The translations under genes and the position numbers were made by a program. A stretch of 39,617 nucleotides of DNA from Thermogemmatispora sp. Its GTDB lineage: Bacteria; Chloroflexota; Ktedonobacteria; Ktedonobacterales; Ktedonobacteraceae. A model generated the notes under the pieces. It saw only the letters and a program-made list of their open reading frames with translations. It did no database searches and was not told where the DNA came from. Below, piece after piece: positions 33,770 through 39,617 of the stretch; position 1 is the first letter of the stretch, and each line of letters starts with the position of its first letter. The stretch covers positions 1 through 39,617 of the forward strand of contig NZ_JADGIA010000019.1 in the NCBI RefSeq assembly GCF_019683635.1, in the 5' to 3' direction.

Positions 33770-34822
33770 ATGCTATCATTTAAGGACCGTCAAGACAGAG
33801 TCGCAGAAACGCAAGAACGAGCTGAGGAGCCGATTCGTATCCCTGGGCTAGTCACCCAGTTGTCGCCGGTTGAGCAACTCGCCTTTCCGGCTCAGTCGGT
33901 CTCCCTACCCGGTGCGACTGACCTGAGCGATGGCCGGCAGACGCCTCTCCCGGAGGTCGCGGGCGAGGAGGAAGAGAAGCAAACGGCCTTGCTGCCAGTA
34001 GCCAGAGCTGGGGAGGGGGCGGAGTACGCTACGCCCGAGACAGGGCAATTGCCAGAACTGCAGACGGCCCTGCTGCCGTTGGTCAGCTCCGCCAGCGCGA
34101 GCACGGCGCGTTCCCCGCTCATCATTCGTGGCGATGGCAAAAAAGCGCTCAGGCGTCAGGATGGGGCGCAGCGGCTTCCACGCAAGCGCTGGCATGTCCA
34201 TGCGGCGGTCCTGGTCCTGGTTGCGCTGATTCTCACTGGTACCCTGCTCACGGTGCTGCCCGAGAGTCCTGTAGGAGCGCGGAGTGGGGGTGGACTCTTC
34301 CAGTCCATTATGAGCATGATCCCAAGCAACAGCGGCAGTTCCAGCACGCTGGATCTGGCCGCGATGCGCGCCGCCACGGCGACAGCTATTGTTCGTAGTG
34401 GGGTTGGTTACGATCCCGGTCCGAGCAACCCGACTGGCACAACATCGGGGCCAGTTGTTGGCAGCAACTCGGGTGACCCTTTCCCATACGGCCAGTGCAC
34501 CTATTGGGCCGATTACCGCTATCACCAGCTGACAGGGGTGTGGGTGCCCTGGGGTGGCAATGCCGATGAGTGGGTGGCGGGAGCCAGGGCCAATGGCTGG
34601 ATTGTCTCAACTCAGCCGCATATCCCCTCCATCGTTGTCTTGATGCCTGGCGTCCAGGGCGCGAATATCTATTATGGCCACGTTGCCGTCGCCGAGAGCC
34701 TGACTTCCGACGGCGGTGTCTACACAAGTAATATGAACTGGTACGCCAATGGCGGTGGCTGGGGAATCGTCTCCTACTATACGTTCTACCCCGGCAGCGG
34801 CGTCTACTTTGTCTGGATCTAG
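33770..34822 (+). CDS. Membrane-anchored CHAP-domain protein (copy 1)
   Basis: This protein has 350 aa: a long acidic cytoplasmic N-terminus (1-140), one transmembrane helix (about 143-164), a Ser/Gly-rich stalk, and a C-terminal CHAP domain. The CHAP catalytic Cys is in YGQCTYWAD (Cys243), His in YGHVAVAE (His304), with SNMNW supplying the third position. CHAP domains are amidases or endopeptidases acting on peptidoglycan. The stalk contains AATATAI then GYDPGP, repeated almost exactly in the paralogue at 35365. AGGAAA precedes the ATG. The CHAP domain would face outside. Cell-wall remodelling is the likely role. Confidence 0.9.
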   Translation: MLSFKDRQDRVAETQERAEEPIRIPGLVTQLSPVEQLAFPAQSVSLPGATDLSDGRQTPLPEVAGEEEEKQTALLPVARAGEGAEYATPETGQLPELQTALLPLVSSASASTARSPLIIRGDGKKALRRQDGAQRLPRKRWHVHAAVLVLVALILTGTLLTVLPESPVGARSGGGLFQSIMSMIPSNSGSSSTLDLAAMRAATATAIVRSGVGYDPGPSNPTGTTSGPVVGSNSGDPFPYGQCTYWADYRYHQLTGVWVPWGGNADEWVAGARANGWIVSTQPHIPSIVVLMPGVQGANIYYGHVAVAESLTSDGGVYTSNMNWYANGGGWGIVSYYTFYPGSGVYFVWI

Positions 34823-34937
34823 CCGCCAGACTTGCTGCGGGTAGCCTGGATGGATGGACCGTGCCAGCTGAAGCCAGCCCAAGCTCTGGCTGACTAAGCG
34901 GGCACACCGCCTGGATTTAGCTCACACGATAGCAGGA

Positions 34938-34977
34938 GGAGAGGCCGGTCGGGCAAGACAGACCAGCCTCTCCCTTT
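34938..34977 (+). terminator. Terminator after the first CHAP gene
   Basis: GGAGAGGCCGGTC (34938-34950) pairs with GACCAGCCTCTCC (34961-34973), one mismatch in 13, with a 10-nt loop, followed by CTTTG. The T tract is short, the stem strong. Confidence 0.6.
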
Positions 34978-35229
34978 GTGCTCTCCTGACTCGCTGCCGT
35001 TTTCAATGCCTCTCGCTCCGTGTACATCGATCCATAAGCTGCTTGTTCTTTCTATGACTCCACTCCCCTGCGCCTTTCTCCCCTGCCAGACCTCGCTGAG
35101 CGTCCACTCCCTCTGGCCATGCCGCTCCATTCTCTCCTCGTGCTTGCCAGTCCTTCTGACAGCCTGACGACGCTGGCGGTCGCTGGAATTTCCCTTCAAA
35201 TACAGATACAAGAGTTAATTAATGTCTGC

Positions 35230-35257
35230 TTGCTATTTAATATACTTTTGGTACAAT
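35230..35257 (+). promoter_or_regulatory. Candidate promoter of the second CHAP gene
   Basis: TTGCTA (35230-35235), a 16-nt spacer and TACAAT (35252-35257) within an AT-rich patch, about 107 nt before the ATG. Confidence 0.45.
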
Positions 35258-35364
35258 ATTCCTACCTGGCAGCAAGAATGCCTTGACCGTCAGCGGCCTA
35301 CTGAGTAGAGTCAGACACATACCGAAGGCAACAGGTCTTACTCTAGCCAGATCGGGGAGTGTGT

Positions 35365-36291
35365 ATGTCATGGTTGAAGGGTAGTCGAGACAGGACCGGT
35401 GGAGCGAGAATAGCGCAGCAACAGGCTGGCGAGCGGATCGGGGTGAATGGAGGTCCAGCGATGCTGGCCGAACGACAGTCTTCCCTGTCGGCCTCAGCGG
35501 CGGTTGATGGTTGCCCGCCGCTGACCCAGACTGTAGAAAAAGCGCCGCTCAAGCCGTCGACGGAAGGAGACAGACCGTCAGCCGTTTTGCCAGTGGTGCA
35601 CAGTCCGGGGCGTCCCCCGCTGGTCATTCACGGCTCGCCGGCGGGAGGCAGCGGAGGAGGGCCGCCGGAACCGCGCCGACGCTGGTGGTTCCAGCTTGTC
35701 ACCCTGAGTCTGGTCATATTGATGCTTCTGATAACGCTAATAAATGTTTTGCCGATAGGGCCGGGAGACGGCGGCCAAGGTTTCAACCCGCTGCGCTCGG
35801 TCATCAGCTTCATTCGCAATGGCCAGGACAACACCTATCAGATCGGACCCCAGGCGGCCACGGCTACGGCTGTCACGCAAGATGGCTACGACAGTGGGCC
35901 ACTGCACTATCCCGGGCTGCCCTTGCAGCCGACAGAGGGGGATTTGAACCGTTTTGCCTATGGGCAGTGCACCTACTGGGCCAACCTCCGCTATCACGAG
36001 CTGACCGGCTACTGGGTGCCCTGGCAAGGAGATGCCTACCAGTGGGTAGCGGGAGCTGAGCAATACGGTTGGGTGGTCTCTTCACAGCCGCACGTTCCCT
36101 CGATTATCGTCTTGCAGCCAGGTGTACAGGGGGCAAGCGCCTATGGGCATGTAGCTGTAGTAGAGCGGATCAATCCCGATGGCAGCGTCTATACCAGTAA
36201 CTACAACTGGTATGCCAATGGCGGCTGGAATCGTCTTTCCTATGCTACCTTCTATCCTGGCCCTGGCGTAGCCTTCGTCTGGCACCCATGA
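35365..36291 (+). CDS. Membrane-anchored CHAP-domain protein (copy 2)
   Basis: This is a paralogue of the preceding CHAP protein, 308 aa, with the same plan: polar N-terminus, one helix (about 107-129), stalk, C-terminal CHAP domain. Catalytic Cys202 (YGQCTYWAN) and His262 (YGHVAVVE) are conserved, as is SNYNW. The stalk again has AATATAV followed by GYDSGP. GTG at 35359 is in frame, but GGGGAG at 35354-35359 fits the ATG at 35365. The N-terminal halves of the two copies differ strongly while the CHAP domains remain close, so the domain is under constraint. It has its own promoter and so is probably a separate unit. Confidence 0.9.
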   Translation: MSWLKGSRDRTGGARIAQQQAGERIGVNGGPAMLAERQSSLSASAAVDGCPPLTQTVEKAPLKPSTEGDRPSAVLPVVHSPGRPPLVIHGSPAGGSGGGPPEPRRRWWFQLVTLSLVILMLLITLINVLPIGPGDGGQGFNPLRSVISFIRNGQDNTYQIGPQAATATAVTQDGYDSGPLHYPGLPLQPTEGDLNRFAYGQCTYWANLRYHELTGYWVPWQGDAYQWVAGAEQYGWVVSSQPHVPSIIVLQPGVQGASAYGHVAVVERINPDGSVYTSNYNWYANGGWNRLSYATFYPGPGVAFVWHP

Positions 36292-36653
36292 TGCTCAGAG
36301 AGTCAGCTGGGCTGCTCAGCGGCTGACTCTGCCTCTATCTCCGCCCGGCTCTGCCAGCCGCGGCCAGCCGTGCGAAGCGTGCGCTGCGGCCAGCAGTGGA
36401 CCGCGCTCATCAACTGGCCTCTTGCTTTGCTTCAGGGGCGACTGATTCGTCAACGCCCCCTGTTTGCCAGCCAGGAACATTGCGCACCCTTGCGAGAGAG
36501 ACATACAATATGGCTGGGTCCGCTGTTATCAGGCGGGCGCAGACAGAAGGTCAGGCGAGCGAGCCAGCTGGCGATGCCGCCTGCCTGGCGATGCTGCCTG
36601 CAGTCGGCGGCATCCTGAACTCGCAAAAAAACTGATCTGGAGAGGAAAGCCCG
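36292..36653. other. Leader region of malate dehydrogenase
   Basis: There is no gene. It holds an AGAGTCAGC/GCTGACTCT hairpin just after the CHAP stop (36299-36330), GGGGCG/CGCCCC (36435-36459), a promoter candidate (36480-36509) and a GATGCCGCC/GGCGGCATC inverted repeat (36573-36614) in the mdh leader. Individually these are near chance level for GC-rich DNA. Confidence 0.4.
36480..36509 (+). promoter_or_regulatory. Candidate promoter of mdh
   Basis: TTGCGC (36480-36485), an 18-nt spacer and TACAAT (36504-36509), giving a leader of about 140 nt. Confidence 0.35.
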
Positions 36654-37580
36654 ATGCGCACCAAGATAACCATTGTTGGCGCCGGTTTTGTTGGAAGCAC
36701 GCTCGCACAGCGTCTGGCAGAGCGCGACTATGCCGACGTAGTGATGTATGATATTGTGCCCAATATGCCGCAGGGCAAAGCACTGGACATGCTCCAAGCC
36801 GGCCCCGTTCTTGGCTATGATAGCCTCATCGTTGGCACCAACGATTATGCCGACACCGCCAACTCCGACCTGGTCGTAATCACCTCCGGCTTCCCGCGCA
36901 AGCCTGGCATGTCGCGCGATGATCTGCTGCGTAAGAATCAGGAGATCGTCACCCAGGTTGTGCAGGAAATCATCAAATACTCGCCCAACTGCATGCTCAT
37001 CGTCGTCACCAACCCGCTGGATGCCATGGCCCAACTGGCCTACCATGTCAGCGGCTTCCCCCGCAATCGTGTCGTAGGAATGGCCGGAGTCCTCGACACC
37101 GCGCGTTTCCGCACCTTCATCGCCCAGGAGCTAAACGTCTCCGTGCGCGATGTCCAGGCTTACGTCCTCGGTGGCCACGGTGACACAATGGTCCCACTGG
37201 CTCGCATGTGTACGGTCGCGGGTGTGCCCATCTCGCAGCTGTTGCCTGCTGAGCGGATCGAGCAGATTATTCAGCGCACACGTGACGGCGGAGCGGAGAT
37301 TGTCAACTTGCTCGGGACCGGCAGCGCCTATTTTGCTCCGTCGGCGGCAGTGCTGCAGATGATCGACTCGATCGTCCTGGACAAGAAGATGATCATGCCC
37401 TGCTCGGCCTACCTGCAGGGCGAATATGGTATTCAGAACCTCTTTGTCGGCGTCCCTGTGAAGCTCGGAGCTAACGGTGTGGAGCAGATCATCGAGCTAG
37501 AGCTGACAGAGGACGAGCGTGCCCTCCTGCATAAGTCGGCAGCGGCTGTGCAGGAACTCGTTAAGGTCATGGGCATTTAG
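36654..37580 (+). CDS. mdh: Malate dehydrogenase (LDH-like type)
   Basis: This enzyme oxidises malate to oxaloacetate with NAD in the TCA cycle; 308 aa, normal for the LDH-like MDH type. The NAD-binding loop [12 protein letters not shown] with Asp33 (MYDIV) indicates NAD specificity. Arg82 in [15 protein letters not shown] at the substrate-specificity loop indicates malate rather than lactate. Asp148 and Arg151 (GVLDTARFR) and His175 (GGHGDTM) complete the active site. GGAGAGG precedes the ATG. Single gene, with its own leader. Confidence 0.96.
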   Translation: MRTKITIVGAGFVGSTLAQRLAERDYADVVMYDIVPNMPQGKALDMLQAGPVLGYDSLIVGTNDYADTANSDLVVITSGFPRKPGMSRDDLLRKNQEIVTQVVQEIIKYSPNCMLIVVTNPLDAMAQLAYHVSGFPRNRVVGMAGVLDTARFRTFIAQELNVSVRDVQAYVLGGHGDTMVPLARMCTVAGVPISQLLPAERIEQIIQRTRDGGAEIVNLLGTGSAYFAPSAAVLQMIDSIVLDKKMIMPCSAYLQGEYGIQNLFVGVPVKLGANGVEQIIELELTEDERALLHKSAAAVQELVKVMGI

Positions 37581-37619
37581 CTATCCTCCGCGAGCAAGAG
37601 GGAGGTCATGTCAGAGGGC

Positions 37620-37666
37620 GGCAGGGCCGTCTAGCCTCCATCACTGCAGAGACGGGCGGCCCTGCC
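37620..37666. repeat. Inverted repeat between convergent mdh and rsmI
   Basis: Perfect 10-bp arms GGCAGGGCCG (37620-37629) and CGGCCCTGCC (37657-37666) around a 27-nt loop. It sits between two gene ends and may terminate both, but neither flank has a T run. Confidence 0.45.
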
Positions 37667-37713
37667 CTACCGGTAAGGAGAAGGTAGAGCTGAACCGGTG
37701 TGCAACCGTGCAG

Positions 37714-38478
37714 CTAATCCTCTTCCGCTTCCCTGTCTGGTTCATCCACCGCTGCCGAAGGAGGCTCCGCCCAGGTGGCACCCTCCTGATGGGCCGCTTC
37801 TTGCTCGCCCGAGGCACCAGCAACCACTAGAACGTACTCGCCTCGCAGCTTCTCCTGAGCGATTGTCTCTAGCAGAGAAGAGAGCGTCCCACGATAGACC
37901 TTTTCGAACATTTTGGTTAACTCATTGGCGAGAGCTGCTGGGCGATCGCCAAAGACCTCCAGGGCATCACGGAGGAGGTCAGTAAGCCGATACGGGCTTT
38001 CATAGTAGATAAGTGTGTAAGGCAAGTGACGATCAGCCTCCAGAAAACGCCGCCGCCGACCCGCCTTGCGAGGGGGGAAGCCTCGGAAAGTAAAGCTGTG
38101 CACCGGGAGGCCGGAAAGAACAAGGGCCATGACGAAAGCGGCAGGTCCGGGAATCATCGTCACCGGAATGCCGGCCTGGATGGCCCGCTGGACCAGAGTG
38201 TAGCCCGGGTCGGAGATGCCGGGTGTGCCAGCACTGGTTACTAGAGCCACTGACTTCCCCTGCTTGAGAAGGGCCTCAATCTGCCGTCCTGCTCGCTCCT
38301 CGTTGTGCTCATAGAAAGCGAGCAGTGGCTTGTGAATATCGTAATGCCTCAGAAGGATAGATGTCTTACGGGTATCTTCAGCGGCAATGACATCGACGCT
38401 GCGCAGAACCTCTAAGGCCCGCAAGGTAATATCGCCGAGATTGCCGATCGGAGTCGCGACGAGATAGAGTGTACTCAT
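37714..38478 (-). CDS. rsmI: 16S rRNA (cytidine-1402-2'-O)-methyltransferase
   Basis: This is an SAM-dependent methyltransferase of the tetrapyrrole-methylase fold, 254 aa, that modifies C1402 in the ribosomal decoding centre. Characteristic blocks are [59 protein letters not shown] and [11 protein letters not shown], with YYESPYRL following. The C-terminal 25 residues are acidic and not conserved. AGGTGG lies about 9 nt before the ATG. It converges on mdh. Assignment is secure. Confidence 0.96.
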   Translation of the reverse strand: MSTLYLVATPIGNLGDITLRALEVLRSVDVIAAEDTRKTSILLRHYDIHKPLLAFYEHNEERAGRQIEALLKQGKSVALVTSAGTPGISDPGYTLVQRAIQAGIPVTMIPGPAAFVMALVLSGLPVHSFTFRGFPPRKAGRRRRFLEADRHLPYTLIYYESPYRLTDLLRDALEVFGDRPAALANELTKMFEKVYRGTLSSLLETIAQEKLRGEYVLVVAGASGEQEAAHQEGATWAEPPSAAVDEPDREAEED

Positions 38479-39570
38479 GCACTATGTCCACCTGTTATGA
38501 AACTGGCAGAGAGTTGGAGACTGCAGCCAGGCTAGCATCAGTGTACCAGTGCCACGGCTGGCTGGGCCAGACCGGGCTAGGAGCAATCAGGCGCACTGGC
38601 GGCAAAACCCCATTAGTAATATTGGGAGGGTCAGATAGGAGCTGACCGACCTGAAGCGTTGTAGTAAATGACAGTCTTGTGGCCATGCCAGAGGGCTGGG
38701 GCGGCGGAAACATGGTCGGCTGGTTGCTTGCCGTGGGGGATACGGCAGGAGGCTAATGGTCACTGCCAGCGCTGGCGCAGTGACTGAGTGCGACGGTGGA
38801 AAGGTGGAGAGAGAGATCCAATCTCGCTCTGATTGCAAGGGAAAAGTAAAACGAGCATTGATCATAACTCTGACTCGGAACCGATGCTTAACTGCTCAAG
38901 AGTATGCTGAAATATTGGCCGGCCAGAGAGATTATAATCGAGAGAGAGACTGTTTCGCTAGCACTGTAATCGTTGGACTTATTCCAGGTCTGAATGTGGG
39001 AAGGCTACCCCCTTTGAAGATCAAGGCGCTGGCACTCGCAAAGCATTTAGCTATTGTTGTATAATGATAGAGGAGCTAAGCTTTGCTGGCAGCGTAGTTG
39101 CATCTCAAATATATGAATTTTGTATTCAAATCAAAAGGGAACAGGCCGTATTTTTGCTGCTCCTGAATCAGGCTAAAAAGTTAACCTCCTAGGGACAATC
39201 AGGCTAGAGAGAAGTACCCATACAGAGAGAACCTATCTGGCTACTCCTTAAACTAATAATGCACGATATATTGACCTCGTGCCCTAAGTATGATAGAGTA
39301 GACTTGATGTTTTGCTGAGACTGCTCATCCCTGGATGTTGATACATCCCTTGCTTACTAATTCGCTGCAGCTTGTACAAGCCTGTGGAAAAACCGCTGCT
39401 CGGCCATTTAGCCAACCAGCCAGGGATGGCAGTGTGGCAGCATCCAACGGACCTGGTGCATGGTCTGGGGCAGCCATCGGCAGGTCAGGCTGTGGTGCCC
39501 TGCATGTGCCGGCCAGACAAGCAAGCATACTTTCGAGAGAGCAAGCGGAATCTCGGAAAGGAAAGTCCTT
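38479..39570. other. Gene-poor, AT-richer region
   Basis: About 1.1 kb has no recognisable gene apart from one doubtful ORF at 38756-39064. From about 38840 to 39370 the base composition is visibly more AT-rich than the rest of the window. I see no tRNA, terminal inverted repeats or transposase fragments. A small hairpin GGATGT-TGAT-ACATCC lies at 39333-39348. It may be a decayed gene or an acquired segment. Confidence 0.4.
38756..39064 (+). CDS. Doubtful small hypothetical protein
   Basis: This is a 102-aa ORF starting at ATG with AGGAGG only 3 nt upstream. The N-terminal 30 or so residues look unlike a folded protein, while the rest (ALIITLTRNRCLTAQEYAEI, then STVIVGLIPGLNVGRLPPL) could be. 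Codon use is more AT-rich than in its neighbours. No family is recognised. It may be real, a remnant of a longer gene, or chance. Confidence 0.3.
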   Translation: MVTASAGAVTECDGGKVEREIQSRSDCKGKVKRALIITLTRNRCLTAQEYAEILAGQRDYNRERDCFASTVIVGLIPGLNVGRLPPLKIKALALAKHLAIVV

Positions 39571-39617
39571 ATGCCGTCGACAGAAACTGCGAACGTGGGT
39601 AAAGCGGTTGCTGCCCG
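39571..39617 (+). CDS. Start of a gene truncated by the window end
   Basis: An ATG at 39571 follows a purine-rich ribosome binding site (GGAAAGGAAAG, 39555-39565) and the frame stays open to the end, encoding MPSTETANVGKAVAA. The NVGK-x-V pattern near the N-terminus is reminiscent of F-type ATP synthase beta subunits, but 15 residues cannot establish that. Confidence 0.4.
   Translation, partial: MPSTETANVGKAVAA

Larger units (their letters stand above)
34823..35364. other. Intergenic region between the CHAP paralogues
   Basis: I see no gene. A strong terminator-like hairpin lies at 34938-34973 and a promoter candidate at 35230-35257 in an AT-rich patch. The C/T-rich stretch between (about 34980-35170) holds nothing I recognise. 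Confidence 0.5.

Noticed and set aside
36573-36614. Perfect 9-bp inverted repeat in the mdh leader as a riboswitch
   Set aside because: A few such repeats are expected by chance in a GC-rich window of this size, and no known aptamer core surrounds it.

Overview
The window is GC-rich bacterial chromosome (about 60% by eye, not computed) with ordinary gene density. I see no rRNA, tRNA, CRISPR array, phage or complete insertion sequence. The gene set points to a monoderm, probably Chloroflexota of the Ktedonobacteria type (Thermogemmatispora-like). The grounds are transmembrane Ser/Thr kinases, a single-span FG-GAP-like protein, an XPB helicase with a DUF790/Bax1 nuclease, a CopC-CopD fusion, a free B12-binding mutase subunit with MeaB, an archaeal-type aspartate-semialdehyde dehydrogenase, and Firmicutes-style S-box and T-box leaders. 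That assignment is inference.

Layout. 1-2.8 kb: an ABC exporter (ATPase plus permease) closed by a strong terminator. 2.8-7.3 kb, minus strand: a copper-type membrane protein (CopC-CopD with a YtkA/FixH-like tail) followed by two surface beta-propeller proteins. 7.6-11.7 kb, plus: RNase III, the B12-binding subunit of a methylmalonyl-CoA-type mutase, its MeaB G-protein chaperone, and an XPB-like helicase. 11.9-19.7 kb: a membrane Ser/Thr kinase homologue on the minus strand that has lost catalytic residues (probable pseudokinase), the DUF790/Bax1 nuclease, an intact multi-span Ser/Thr kinase, and a membrane-anchored FG-GAP-like protein. 19.9-25.7 kb: a small membrane protein, an AI-2E/PerM-family transporter, two TrkA/RCK potassium-regulator subunits, a FemAB-type peptidoglycan bridge enzyme, a PLDc_N-type small membrane protein and a GNAT acetyltransferase.

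25.9-31.9 kb is the centrepiece. A promoter is followed by a SAM-I (S-box) riboswitch with its own terminator, then by a T-box leader with antiterminator and terminator, then by metX, metY, aspartokinase and aspartate-semialdehyde dehydrogenase. The mRNA therefore appears to pass two successive attenuators, one sensing S-adenosylmethionine and one sensing uncharged tRNA (specifier consistent with AUG/Met), before the aspartate-to-homocysteine genes are transcribed. Homoserine dehydrogenase is not in the window.

32.0-36.3 kb: a lipoprotein-type sedolisin (S53) protease without its usual propeptide, then two paralogous membrane-anchored CHAP-domain proteins. 36.7-38.5 kb: malate dehydrogenase, and rsmI on the other strand. 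38.5-39.6 kb is gene-poor and more AT-rich, with one doubtful small ORF and the first codons of a gene that runs off the end.

Many shorter ORFs on the opposite strand of these genes are codon-bias shadows and are omitted. Start codons were chosen from visible Shine-Dalgarno sequences. At least two genes (rnc and the FemAB-type gene) instead have a -10 box directly upstream of ATG and look leaderless.
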